DNA from: Bosea sp. BIWAKO-01
GTDB taxonomy: Bacteria; Pseudomonadota; Alphaproteobacteria; Rhizobiales; Beijerinckiaceae
DNA: 64,000 bases
Assembly: GCF_001748145.1 (NCBI RefSeq)
Contig: NZ_BCQA01000001.1
Location: 4,676,501 to 4,740,500 of the forward strand
Direction of reading: 5' to 3'
Part shown: positions 1-9,066 of the stretch, in pieces
Position numbering within the stretch: the first letter of the stretch is position 1
Layout: the number at the start of each line of letters is the position of its first letter
Made by a program: the position numbers and the translations under genes
The notes under the pieces: generated by a model
What the model was told of the DNA's origin: nothing
Databases searched by the model: none
Seen by the model: the letters and a program-made list of their open reading frames with translations, nothing else

Positions 1-16
1 AGTGGTCGGACCCAGC

Positions 17-637
17 ATGAGCGCGCAACCCAAGCCCAACGAACCGTCGATGGAGGAGATTCTCGCCTCCATCCGCCGGATCATCGCGGATGACGAGGTC
101 AAGCCCGCCGAGGCTAGCGCACCTGCGCCGGCGCCCGAGGCGCCACCCGTGCCGCCCCAGTTGCAACTCGTCGAGGAGATCGATGACGACGTGCTCGATC
201 TCGGGGCCGAGGCGAGCCTGGTAGCATCACCGGCGATGGCTGAGCCCGAGCCTCCGGGCGTGGCGATCCAGCCCGGCCTGGATGTCGATTTCATCGAAGC
301 GGCCGAGCCGGAGTTCAAACCGGAGTTCAAGCCGGAGCCGAAACCGGAGCCGCCGGCGCAGATGTTCGTGCCTCCAGCCTTTGTTCCGGCTCAGTCTGCG
401 CCGCCATCTCTCGATATGGCCGCTCTGATTTCGGAGCAGGCCGGCTCTGCCGTGAACAACGCCTTCGGTGCGCTCGCCCACACAGTCCTGAGCAACAACG
501 CGCGAACGCTCGAGGATCTGGTCAAGGATATGCTGAAGCCGATGCTCAAGACCTGGCTCGACGACAATCTGCCGACCATGGTGGAACGTCTGGTGCGCGC
601 CGAGATCGAACGCGTCGCCCGCGGCAACCGGCACTGA
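17..637 (+). CDS. popZ: PopZ / DUF2497 polar organising protein
   Basis: 206 aa. The N-terminal helix (EPSMEEILASIRRIIADDE, about residues 9-27) and the C-terminal block (TLEDLVKDMLKPMLKTWLD, then ERLVRAEIERVARG) are the two conserved parts of the PopZ/DUF2497 family. Between them lies a Pro/Glu-rich acidic linker with short PEFK/PEPK repeats around residues 98-110. Known family role: PopZ self-assembles at the cell pole and tethers ParB and cell-cycle regulators. I chose the ATG at 17; a GTG at 2 in the same frame would add five residues, and the true 5' region is cut by the window edge. Lying upstream of valS is common for this family in alphaproteobacteria, but here a Dps gene sits between them. 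The family call is firm; the cell-pole function is inferred. Confidence 0.9.
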   Translation: MSAQPKPNEPSMEEILASIRRIIADDEVKPAEASAPAPAPEAPPVPPQLQLVEEIDDDVLDLGAEASLVASPAMAEPEPPGVAIQPGLDVDFIEAAEPEFKPEFKPEPKPEPPAQMFVPPAFVPAQSAPPSLDMAALISEQAGSAVNNAFGALAHTVLSNNARTLEDLVKDMLKPMLKTWLDDNLPTMVERLVRAEIERVARGNRH

Positions 638-758
638 GGCATTTCCGGTTCACCAGGACGAGAATGGCCGGCTCAGGTATCGGCCCGACACGTGGATTGC
701 AGTTGCGATGCAACCACAGAAGGGTCGTCCGCCCGGATACGATATCCAGTCCGATGAT

Positions 759-986
759 CTAACGCCCGCGCAGCCGTCGGTGGGCCCGTTGTGGCATTCT
801 GATGTCGTCAAAGGCGCCGGCATCGTGCAGCTGCTTGATGGCGAATCCGGCGACGGTCAACGCGGCGGTTGGCCCGCCAAGTCGTGAGACCAGCATCGCC
901 AGGCCGACCGCGACAGGGCGTGAAAAACGTCCCGAAGCGGCTTCGACGGCGAGCCATGCTCCGAGACTGTGAACGAGGAGCTTCAT
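759..986 (-). CDS. Small hydrophobic hypothetical protein
   Basis: 75 aa, unrecognised. The protein has a hydrophobic, Ala/Gly/Val-rich first two thirds (LGAWLAVEAASGRF, VAVGLAMLVSRLGG) and a basic C-terminus, so one weak membrane segment is possible. A modest AGGA sequence lies about nine bases before the ATG. It stands alone between popZ and dps on the opposite strand. A longer plus-strand frame overlaps it but has Arg/Cys-rich, low-complexity composition typical of a shadow frame, so I prefer this one. It may still be a chance frame. Confidence 0.4.
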   Translation of the reverse strand: MKLLVHSLGAWLAVEAASGRFSRPVAVGLAMLVSRLGGPTAALTVAGFAIKQLHDAGAFDDIRMPQRAHRRLRGR

Positions 987-1197
987 CCGGTCATCCTGCT
1001 GAGCTTGAGGGGCGGGAACAATCTGATCGATGAAAGCCTAACCACCGAGACAGGGCGCGGTTCCGTATCTCCGTCGTTTGACGATTGCGTCGGGGCGTGC
1101 CTGATTCGGATCCGAAGGAGTGCGAAGCCGTCCTCGGAGGCAGACAGTTTCGCGAGCCCGACGCCACCTTCAGCGAGTCTCAACGCGAGGACTGATC

Positions 1198-1677
1198 ATG
1201 AAGAAGCCCACGTCACGCATCGATCTGAAGTCCAACACCAAAACTGCAATGATCACCTTGCTCAATGCCCGCCTGGCGGACGGCATCGATCTTGCGCTTG
1301 TCACCAAGCAGGCCCACTGGAATCTGAAGGGCCCTGGCTTCATCGCTATCCACGAGATGCTCGATGGCTTCCGCGCCGAGCTCGACACTCATGTCGATAC
1401 GGTCGCAGAGCGCGTGGCTCAGCTTGGCGGGATTGCGCTGGGCACAACGCAGAATGTCGCGTCGGGCACGACGCTGAAGCCCTATCCGACAGAGATCGTT
1501 GCGGTGAAGGATCACCTTGCCGAATTGATCGAGCGCTACGCCGAGACCGCCAAGACCGTCCGCACCGCGATCGACACTGCGGCTGAGGCTGGAGATGCGG
1601 ACACGGCCGATATCCTGACCGGCTATTCCCGGGCACTCGACAAGGCGCTCTGGTTCCTGGAGTCGAGCGCGGCCTGA
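1198..1677 (+). CDS. dps: Dps family DNA-binding ferritin
   Basis: 159 aa, usual Dps length. The ferroxidase signature is visible: KQAHWNLKG near residues 39-47 and the helix FRAELDTHVDTVAERVAQLGG shortly after. The lysine-containing N-terminal tail (MKKPTSRIDLKSNTK) could contact DNA. Dps dodecamers oxidise Fe2+ with hydrogen peroxide, store iron and protect the nucleoid. The start at 1198 was chosen because it is the first ATG that gives a normal N-terminus; the frame stays open upstream to 1120 without family similarity. A strong hairpin follows the gene at 1755, suggesting a single-gene unit. It sits between popZ and valS, which is unusual in my experience. Confidence 0.92.
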   Translation: MKKPTSRIDLKSNTKTAMITLLNARLADGIDLALVTKQAHWNLKGPGFIAIHEMLDGFRAELDTHVDTVAERVAQLGGIALGTTQNVASGTTLKPYPTEIVAVKDHLAELIERYAETAKTVRTAIDTAAEAGDADTADILTGYSRALDKALWFLESSAA

Positions 1678-1754
1678 CATCCGCATTGTCGAAAGCGTTG
1701 ACGGGACGCCCACGCATGGGCTCTTAAGACCAACGACCTTTTGGCCTGACCTTC

Positions 1755-1780
1755 GGCCGGGGCTTTCCCCGGCCATTTTG
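1755..1780 (+). terminator. Rho-independent terminator after dps
   Basis: An eight-base perfect stem GGCCGGGG/CCCCGGCC closes a CTTT loop and is followed by ATTTTG. It sits 77 bases after the dps stop and just before the valS start, so it should separate the two transcripts. Confidence 0.7.
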
Positions 1781-1795
1781 CGTTCGAGCGAAGCA

Positions 1796-4615
1796 ATGAT
1801 GGACAAGACATTCGAGCCCGCCACCGTCGAGGCGCGCATCAGCAAGGCCTGGGAAGAGGCCGAGGCCTTCCGGGCGGGGCGTGGCGCCGAGCCGGGCGCG
1901 GAGCCCTATTGCATCGTCATTCCGCCGCCGAACGTGACCGGCTCCCTGCATATGGGACATGCGCTCAACAACACGCTGCAGGATGTGCTCTGCCGCTTCG
2001 AGCGCATGCGCGGCAAGGACGTGCTCTGGCAGCCGGGCACCGACCATGCCGGCATCGCGACCCAGATGGTGGTCGAGCGCAAGCTTGCCGCCGAGAACAA
2101 GACCGACCGCAGGGCCATGGGCCGCGAGGCCTTCCTCGAGGAGGTCTGGCGCTGGAAGGCGGAGTCCGGCGGCACCATCGTCAACCAGCTGAAGCGGCTC
2201 GGCGCCTCCTGCGACTGGTCGCGCGAGCGCTTCACCATGGACGAGGGGCTGAGTGCGGCCGTGCTTAAGGTCTTCGTCTCCCTGCACAAGCAGGGGCTGA
2301 TCTACCGCGCCAAGCGGCTGGTGAACTGGGATCCGAAATTCCAGACCGCCATTTCCGATCTCGAGGTCCTGCAGGTCGAGAAGACCGGCTCGTATAGGTG
2401 GCAGGGCGGCGGGGAGGAGGAATTTGATACCGCCAAGCTCGACAAGGCGCTGAACCGCGATCCGAGCGGGCATCTCTATTATTTCAACTACCCGCTCGAA
2501 GGCGTGGTCTACGACCCCGACGACGCTTCGACCTTCATCACGGTTGCGACGACCCGGCCGGAAACGATGCTGGGCGATACCGGCGTCGCCGTGCATCCCG
2601 AGAACGAGCGGCTGAAGGGCCTGATCGGCAGGAACGCGATCCTGCCGCTGGTTGCGCGCGTCATCCCGATCTTTGGCGACGACTATGCCGACCCCGAGAA
2701 AGGCACAGGCGCGGTCAAGATCACGCCAGCGCATGACTTCAACGATTTCGAGGTTGGCAAGCGCCACAAGCTTGCGGTCATCAACATCCTCGACGGCGAA
2801 GCGCGCATGCTTCTCGAAGGGAACGAGGACTTCCTGGCCGGCGCCAAGCCCGAGCGGGCGGTGCAGGCTCTGCACGGCCTCGACCGCTTCGCGGCCCGCC
2901 GTCTCGTCGTCGCGCTGATGGCCGAGCGCGGCTTGCTGGTGAAGATCGAACCGCATGCGCATACCGTGCCGCATGGCGATCGCTCCGATGTCGTGATCGA
3001 GCCCTGGCTGACCGATCAGTGGTATGTCGACGTCAAGCCGCTGGCGGAACGCGCGCTCAAGGCCGTGAAGGATGGGCGCACCAAGATCACGCCCGATAGC
3101 TGGACCAAGACCTATAATGATTGGCTCGAGAACATCGAGCCCTGGTGCGTCTCGCGCCAGTTGTGGTGGGGGCACCAGATTCCGGCCTGGTACGGACCGG
3201 ATGGCGAGTGCTTCGTCGCCGAATCCGAGACCGCTGCGCAGGCTCTGGCGGTCGGCCATTACGGCGGCCCTGTTGCGCTGACGCGCGACGAGGACGTGCT
3301 CGACACCTGGTTCTCGTCGGCGCTCTGGCCGTTCTCGACGCTGGGCTGGCCGGAGGATACGCCGGAGCTCAAGCGCTATTACCCGACGGCGACGCTCGTC
3401 ACCGCCTTCGACATCATCTTCTTCTGGGTCGCCCGGATGATGATGATGGGCCTCAACTTCATGGACGAGGTGCCATTCAAGGACGTCTATATCCACGCCA
3501 TCGTTCGCGACGAGAAGGGCGCGAAGATGTCGAAGTCGAAGGGCAACGTCATCGATCCGCTGACGCTCGTCGACAAATATGGTGCCGATGCCCTGCGCTT
3601 CACGCTTTCTGCCATGGCGGCGCAGGGGCGCGACATCAAGCTCGCGACCTCGCGTGTCGAGGGGTATCGCAACTTCGCGACGAAGATCTGGAACGCCTCT
3701 CGCTTCGCCGAGATGAATGGCTGCCAGCGCGTCGAGGGTTTTGATCCTGCCCTGGTCAAGCAGCAGCTCAATCGCTGGGTCCTCAGCGAGGCGGCTCGCG
3801 CCGCCGACGAGATCGCGGCCGGTATTGCCAGTTTCAAGTTCAACGAAGCGGCAGGCGCCGCCTATCGCTTCGTCTGGAACGAGTTCTGCGACTGGTATCT
3901 CGAGCTGGCGAAGCCCGTTCTGCAGGGAGAGGGTGCGACCGCAGAGGAGCGGGCTGAGACGCAGGCGACCGTTGCCCATGTCATCGACCTGATCTGCCAG
4001 CTTCTCCACCCCTTCATGCCGTTCCTCACCGAGGAACTCTGGGCCGTGAAGGCAGGAGAGGGGGCTCCGCGCAAGCTTGCCAAGGGCGATGCCACGCTGG
4101 TCTGCCTGACGCGCTGGCCCGAGCTTGCCGGCCTCACGAACGAGGCGGCCGAGGCGGAGATCGGCTTCGTCGTCGATCTGATCTCGGATATCCGCTCGGT
4201 CCGCTCCGAAACCAATGTGCCGGCCGGCGCGCAAGCGCCTCTGGTCCTGGTCAAGGCGAGTGCAGCAACCAGGGCGACGATCGAAGCCTGGGCTCCGATG
4301 ATCGAGCGGCTGGCGCGCGTCTCCGCGATCAGCTTCGCCGAACTCGCCCCGGCGCAATCCGCCCAGATCATCGTGCGTGGGGAAGTCGCGGCTCTGCCGC
4401 TCGCCGGCATCATCGATCTCGACGCGGAGCGGGCGCGCCTGACGAAGGAACTCGCCAAGCTCGACCAGGACATTCTCGCGGTCGAGCGCAAGCTCGGCAA
4501 TCCGGATTTCGTCGCTCGTGCGCCGGAAGAGGTCGTCGAGGAAAACCGCGAGCGCAAGGCGCAGGCCGAGGCGCGGAAGGTCAAGATCGGCGAAGCGCTG
4601 GTGCGGCTGCAATAG
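1796..4615 (+). CDS. valS: Valyl-tRNA synthetase
   Basis: 939 aa, typical class I ValRS. It charges tRNA-Val in the cytoplasm. The HIGH motif appears as HMGH at residues 52-55 inside PPNVTGSLHMGH, and KMSKS starts at residue 577. The editing (CP1) domain carries TTRPETMLGDT. The C-terminus has the ValRS coiled-coil arm (ARLTKELAKLDQDILAVER). Two adjacent ATGs occur at 1796 and 1799, after GAGCGAAG; either could be used, while an upstream TTG at 1778 seems less likely because it overlaps the terminator. A 962-residue antisense open frame on the other strand is a codon-bias shadow. Confidence 0.97.
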   Translation: MMDKTFEPATVEARISKAWEEAEAFRAGRGAEPGAEPYCIVIPPPNVTGSLHMGHALNNTLQDVLCRFERMRGKDVLWQPGTDHAGIATQMVVERKLAAENKTDRRAMGREAFLEEVWRWKAESGGTIVNQLKRLGASCDWSRERFTMDEGLSAAVLKVFVSLHKQGLIYRAKRLVNWDPKFQTAISDLEVLQVEKTGSYRWQGGGEEEFDTAKLDKALNRDPSGHLYYFNYPLEGVVYDPDDASTFITVATTRPETMLGDTGVAVHPENERLKGLIGRNAILPLVARVIPIFGDDYADPEKGTGAVKITPAHDFNDFEVGKRHKLAVINILDGEARMLLEGNEDFLAGAKPERAVQALHGLDRFAARRLVVALMAERGLLVKIEPHAHTVPHGDRSDVVIEPWLTDQWYVDVKPLAERALKAVKDGRTKITPDSWTKTYNDWLENIEPWCVSRQLWWGHQIPAWYGPDGECFVAESETAAQALAVGHYGGPVALTRDEDVLDTWFSSALWPFSTLGWPEDTPELKRYYPTATLVTAFDIIFFWVARMMMMGLNFMDEVPFKDVYIHAIVRDEKGAKMSKSKGNVIDPLTLVDKYGADALRFTLSAMAAQGRDIKLATSRVEGYRNFATKIWNASRFAEMNGCQRVEGFDPALVKQQLNRWVLSEAARAADEIAAGIASFKFNEAAGAAYRFVWNEFCDWYLELAKPVLQGEGATAEERAETQATVAHVIDLICQLLHPFMPFLTEELWAVKAGEGAPRKLAKGDATLVCLTRWPELAGLTNEAAEAEIGFVVDLISDIRSVRSETNVPAGAQAPLVLVKASAATRATIEAWAPMIERLARVSAISFAELAPAQSAQIIVRGEVAALPLAGIIDLDAERARLTKELAKLDQDILAVERKLGNPDFVARAPEEVVEENRERKAQAEARKVKIGEALVRLQ

Positions 4616-4686
4616 TCCGGTAGCGCGTCACTCCGGCGTTATGCAAAGACTGGTAGGGTTCCAAACGCGCTTGCTGGAGCCCTGCC

Positions 4687-6315
4687 ATGTTTCGCCGCAA
4701 TGCCTTCGGTCGTTTCCTTGTCGATGACTACCTGACCGAGGCGGGTACGCCCTCGCGCCGGCGTTTCCTTCAGGGGCTTGCGGCCTCGGGCCTGTTGCTC
4801 ACCGGCGGCGCTGTGCTCGACCAGCGGGTCTGGGCCAATCCGGTCTTCGCCGCCTATCCTTTCGGGCTCGGCATCGCGTCTGGCGATCCGTCTGCCGATG
4901 GTTTCGTGATCTGGACCAAGCTCGCGCCCCTGCCGCTTGCGCGCAATGGCGGCATGGCCATGAAGGCTGTCGAGGTCACCTACGAGATCGGTGCCGAGGC
5001 GAATATGCGCCAGATCGTGCAACGCGGCTCGGCCCTGGCCCGGCCCGAGCTCGGCCACGCCGTCCATGTCGAGGTCTCCGGGCTGGAACCGAACCGCGAC
5101 TATTTCTACCGCTTCACCTGCGGCGGCGAGCGCACCATCACGGGCCGTGCCCGCACCTTCCCCGTCGCGAATGCACCGATCGAGCGGGCCCATTTCGGTG
5201 TGCTCGGCTGCCAGCGCTACGAGGACGGCTATTTCACCGCCTTTCGCCATGTGGCGGATGAGCACTTCGATTTCATCTACCACTATGGCGACTACATCTA
5301 CGAGTACCGCATGGTGCGGCCGAACGAGCGGCCGTTGCCTGTCGCGCGCGTCATGCCTGGAGATCCCGACGAGATCTATTCGCTCGGCGATTACCGTCAG
5401 CGTTATGCGATCTACAAATCCGATCCCGACCTGCAATTGGCCCATGCCTCGGCACCGTGGCTGGTCTCGTTCGACGATCATGAGGTCGACAACAATTTTG
5501 CAGGCTTGGTCTCGGAGCAGAATGTTCCACCGGAGATCTTCGCGCTGCGTCGCGCTGCCGGATTCCAGGCCTGGTATGAGCATATGCCGTTGCGCCGGGC
5601 GTCGATCCCGAATGGTCCGTCGATCCATGCCTATCGGCGCTTCCTCTATGGCGATCTGGCCCAGATCGACGTACTCGACACCCGACAGTTCCGCTCCGAC
5701 CAGCCTTGCGGGGATGGTGCGCATGCGGCCTGCGCCGACGCCCTGAAGCCTGAAAACACCATGCTTGGCGAGAAGCAGGAGGCGTGGCTCGCCGATGGCC
5801 TGCGCCGTTCAAGCGCGCGATGGAACGTGCTGGCGCAGCAGGTCATGGTGATGCGTCACGACCGCGATCCCGATCCCAAGAAGACCAGCTACAGCATGGA
5901 CAAATGGGACGGTGCAGTTGCGGCACGCCAGCGACTGTTCGACACTCTGGAGAGCGCCCGTACGGCCAACGCGGTCGTGCTCACCGGAGACATCCACCAG
6001 AACTGGGCGGGCGAGCTCAAGGCCAATTTCGACGATCCCAAATCGAGGACGCTTGGTGTCGAGTTCGTTGCGACCTCGATCACCTCGGGCGGCGATGGAG
6101 CCGACGTGACAAAGGCGGGGCAGGTCGTCCTGCAGAAGAACCCGCATATCGGGTTCTTCAACAATCAGCGTGGCTATATGCGCCATACCCTTTCGCAAGG
6201 CGGCTGGCAGGCCGATTATCGTGTGCTGGACCGGGTGACCACCGCCGGAGCCGCGGTCTCGACCCGCGCCAGCTTCGTCGTCGAGGCCGGAAAACCGGGG
6301 ATGTCGCCGAAATGA
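4687..6315 (+). CDS. phoD: PhoD-family alkaline phosphatase/phosphodiesterase, Tat-exported
   Basis: 542 aa. The N-terminus has a twin-arginine signal, SRRRFLQGLAASGLLLTGG at about residues 23-41. The mature part begins with the PhoD N-terminal fold (FGLGIASGDPSADGFVIWTKL) and continues with metal-site segments of the family: GDYIYEYR, SFDDHEVDNNF and TGDIHQNW. PhoD enzymes are calcium/iron-dependent phosphomonoesterases or diesterases acting in the periplasm or outside the cell, often induced by phosphate starvation; no Pho box was identified here. GGAG about ten bases before the ATG supports the start. No linked phosphate genes are visible. Confidence 0.92.
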   Translation: MFRRNAFGRFLVDDYLTEAGTPSRRRFLQGLAASGLLLTGGAVLDQRVWANPVFAAYPFGLGIASGDPSADGFVIWTKLAPLPLARNGGMAMKAVEVTYEIGAEANMRQIVQRGSALARPELGHAVHVEVSGLEPNRDYFYRFTCGGERTITGRARTFPVANAPIERAHFGVLGCQRYEDGYFTAFRHVADEHFDFIYHYGDYIYEYRMVRPNERPLPVARVMPGDPDEIYSLGDYRQRYAIYKSDPDLQLAHASAPWLVSFDDHEVDNNFAGLVSEQNVPPEIFALRRAAGFQAWYEHMPLRRASIPNGPSIHAYRRFLYGDLAQIDVLDTRQFRSDQPCGDGAHAACADALKPENTMLGEKQEAWLADGLRRSSARWNVLAQQVMVMRHDRDPDPKKTSYSMDKWDGAVAARQRLFDTLESARTANAVVLTGDIHQNWAGELKANFDDPKSRTLGVEFVATSITSGGDGADVTKAGQVVLQKNPHIGFFNNQRGYMRHTLSQGGWQADYRVLDRVTTAGAAVSTRASFVVEAGKPGMSPK

Positions 6316-6475
6316 GCCGCGATGTGCTCCGCCCGCATCAGGACATGAATCGGTCGCCAAATTGACCTTGAACTAAGAGACCTCTGGCAAATTCCCGGGG
6401 ACACGATTAGATGCGCGCGGGGTGCAAGTCTGCCATGCGCCGTTCGATCCACTGCACGAGACACTGAACCGACGC

Positions 6476-7057
6476 ATGCTCAAGCGAGCTTATGATTGGT
6501 GCGTTTCCTACGCATCCCACCCCGCCGCGCCCTGGCTGCTCTTCGCCCTGACCTTCGTCGAGAGTTCGGTCAGTCCGCTGCCTCCGCTCCCGCTACTGCT
6601 GCCGATGTGCATCGCGCGGCCGGACCGGGCGTGGTTCTATGCCGGAATCTGCTCGCTTGGCGCGGTTACCGGGGGCTATCTCGGCTATGCGATCGGCGCC
6701 TTCCTGTATGAATCCGTCGGCGTCTGGCTAATCAGCATCTACGGGCTTCAGGACAAGGCCGCCCATCTGATCTCGAGCTCGCAGGATTTCTGGTTCTGGG
6801 TGCTGGTCACCAAGGGGCTGACACCGATCCCGTTCAAGATCGTGACGATTATGTCGGGCTTCCTGCATTTCGACATCTGGAAGTTCACCATTGGCATGGT
6901 GATCTCACGCGTCACCTTCTTCGCCATGATCGCGCTCGCGCTACGCTTCTACGGCGACAACATCCGTATCTTCATCGAGAAGCATCTGCCGCTCAGCGTG
7001 ACGATTCTGTTCGTGGTGGTTGTCGGCGGGTTCTTCGTCCTGCCCATGGTTCTCTGA
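6476..7057 (+). CDS. YqaA/DedA (SNARE-associated) family membrane protein
   Basis: 193 aa. Several hydrophobic segments are visible, including WLLFALTFVESSVSPLPPLPLLLPM, the family feature of a glutamate in the first segment followed by a proline-rich re-entrant stretch, and later TKGLTPIPFKIVTIMSGFLHF, the conserved second re-entrant region with PxPFK. These proteins are inner-membrane and linked to lipid scrambling or proton-coupled transport; the substrate is unknown. The ATG at 6476 gives a normal start; a GTG at 6422 would add 18 residues with no hydrophobic character. No obvious operon partner. Confidence 0.85.
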   Translation: MLKRAYDWCVSYASHPAAPWLLFALTFVESSVSPLPPLPLLLPMCIARPDRAWFYAGICSLGAVTGGYLGYAIGAFLYESVGVWLISIYGLQDKAAHLISSSQDFWFWVLVTKGLTPIPFKIVTIMSGFLHFDIWKFTIGMVISRVTFFAMIALALRFYGDNIRIFIEKHLPLSVTILFVVVVGGFFVLPMVL

Positions 7058-7335
7058 GCTGCGGCTCCTCAAATTGTGACATCGTGGCAACACCGCTGAG
7101 GCATCGCATGCGCGCGGTCCTGAGCTGGATCAGATGCCGCGATGCCGCCACAAAGCGCCCCCAGCAAAGAGGGACGTTAAGTCACTGAGATTTAGATGAT
7201 TTAAAGTCGGGTTTGTCCGGTTGGAAGATTATGTCCTTCCCGAGCCTGCAAAGAGACTGAACGTTGCGCCTGGCGCGGGCTGCGTGGCACACCTGCCGCG
7301 CACTGCAAGCGCAGGGTGGGGCGAGGACAGGTAGA

Positions 7336-9066
7336 ATGGACGCGCGCGTTTTCGATAAGTCGAAGCTACCCAGCCGGCATGTCAGCGTCGGGCCGGCGCG
7401 TGCTCCGCATCGTTCCTACTACTATGCGATGGGGATGACCTCGAAGCAGATCGCACAGCCCTTCGTTGGCGTTGCGTCCTGCTGGAACGAGGCGGCTCCG
7501 TGCAACATTTCGCTGATGCGCCAGGCCCAGGCGGTCAAGAAGGGCGTTGCTTCGGCCGCGGGCACGCCGCGCGAGTTCTGCACCATCACGGTGACCGACG
7601 GCATCGCCATGGGCCACCAGGGCATGAAGTCGTCGCTGGCCTCGCGCGAATGCATCGCCGACTCGGTCGAGCTCACCATGCGCGGCCATTGCTATGACGC
7701 GCTGGTCGGCCTTGCCGGCTGCGACAAGTCGCTTCCGGGCATGATGATGGCGATGGTTCGCCTCAACGTGCCATCGATCTTCATCTATGGCGGCTCGATC
7801 CTGCCCGGCACCTTCAAGGGCAAGCCGGTCACCGTCCAGGACGTGTTCGAGGCCGTCGGCAAACACTCTGTCGGCGCCATGTCGGACGAGGACCTGAAGG
7901 AACTGGAGGAGGCGGCCTGCCCGTCCTCGGGCTCCTGTGGCGCCCAGTTCACCGCCAACACCATGGCGACGGTCGCCGAGGCGATCGGCCTTGCGCTGCC
8001 CTATTCCTGCGGCGCGCCTGCGCCCTACGATGTGCGCGACACCTTCTGCTACACCGCCGGCGAGATGGTGATGGAGCTGATCGCCAGGAACATTCGTCCG
8101 CGCGACATCGTCACCCGCAAGGCGTTGGAGAACGCCGCCATGGTCGTGGCGGCCTCGGGCGGCTCGACCAATGGCGCGCTGCACCTGCCGGCGATCGCAC
8201 ATGAATGCGGTATCGATTTCGATCTCTTCGCCGTCGCCGAGATCTTCAAGAAAACGCCCTACATCGCCGACCTGAAGCCAGGTGGAAAATATGTCGCCAA
8301 GGACATGTTCGAGGTCGGTGGCATCCCGCTGCTGATGAAGACCCTGCTCGACCATGGCTACCTGCATGGCGACTGCATGACGGTGACGGGTCGCACGATT
8401 GCCGAGAACCTCGCTTCGGTGAAATGGAACGATGAGCAGGACGTGATCCGCCCCGCCAACAAGCCGCTGTCCGACAATGGCGGTGTTGTCGGTTTGCAGG
8501 GCAATCTTGCCCCTGAGGGCGCGATCGTGAAGATCGCGGGCATGCCGGCCGAGAGCCTGGTCTTCACCGGGCCGGCTCGCTGCTTCGACTGCGAGGAGGA
8601 CGCCTTCAAGGCCGTCACCAATCGCGAGTACAAGGTCGGCGACGTGCTGGTCATCCGCTATGAGGGCCCCAAGGGCGGCCCCGGCATGCGCGAGATGCTG
8701 TCGACGACCGCGGCCCTCTACGGCCAGGGCATGGGCGACAAGGTCGCGCTGATCACGGACGGGCGATTCTCCGGCGCGACGCGCGGTTTCTGCGTCGGCC
8801 ATGTCGGCCCTGAAGCCGCTGTTGGCGGGCCGATCGGCCTCATCCGCGATGGGGACATCATCGAGCTCGATGCCATCACAGGAAAGCTCGCGTGCCGCCT
8901 TTCTGATGCCGAACTTGAGGAGCGTCGTAAGGCCTGGAAACCGCGCAAGACCGACTACAATTCGGGCGCGCTGTGGAAATACGCGCAAACGGTCGGTTCC
9001 GCCAAAGGCGGGGCCGTGACCCACCCAGGAGGGGCGGCAGAAACCCATTGCTATGCGGATATCTGA
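7336..9066 (+). CDS. ilvD: Dihydroxy-acid dehydratase
   Basis: 576 aa. Catalyses dehydration of 2,3-dihydroxy-isovalerate and -methylvalerate in valine and isoleucine synthesis, using an iron-sulfur cluster. Motifs: GCDKSLPG with Cys129, CPSSGSCGAQFTANT with Cys195 and Cys201, GGSTNGALHLPAIA, and DGRFSGATRGFCVGHVGPEA near the C-terminus. The ATG at 7336 follows AGGACAGG and gives the usual family length. The same fold includes sugar-acid dehydratases; length and motifs favour IlvD but do not exclude a sugar-acid substrate. The 278-base upstream region shows no recognised leader. Its last 14 bases overlap the next gene. Confidence 0.92.
   Translation: MDARVFDKSKLPSRHVSVGPARAPHRSYYYAMGMTSKQIAQPFVGVASCWNEAAPCNISLMRQAQAVKKGVASAAGTPREFCTITVTDGIAMGHQGMKSSLASRECIADSVELTMRGHCYDALVGLAGCDKSLPGMMMAMVRLNVPSIFIYGGSILPGTFKGKPVTVQDVFEAVGKHSVGAMSDEDLKELEEAACPSSGSCGAQFTANTMATVAEAIGLALPYSCGAPAPYDVRDTFCYTAGEMVMELIARNIRPRDIVTRKALENAAMVVAASGGSTNGALHLPAIAHECGIDFDLFAVAEIFKKTPYIADLKPGGKYVAKDMFEVGGIPLLMKTLLDHGYLHGDCMTVTGRTIAENLASVKWNDEQDVIRPANKPLSDNGGVVGLQGNLAPEGAIVKIAGMPAESLVFTGPARCFDCEEDAFKAVTNREYKVGDVLVIRYEGPKGGPGMREMLSTTAALYGQGMGDKVALITDGRFSGATRGFCVGHVGPEAAVGGPIGLIRDGDIIELDAITGKLACRLSDAELEERRKAWKPRKTDYNSGALWKYAQTVGSAKGGAVTHPGGAAETHCYADI

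Noticed and set aside
969..1586. A 205-residue plus-strand frame overlapping dps and its upstream region
   Set aside because: Low-complexity Arg/Cys-rich composition; overlaps dps in another frame; no ribosome-binding site.
1724..4612. A 962-residue open frame on the minus strand opposite valS
   Set aside because: It mirrors valS codon bias (GC-rich third positions leave few stops antisense), has Arg/Leu/Asp-rich composition, no recognised domain and no good start site.
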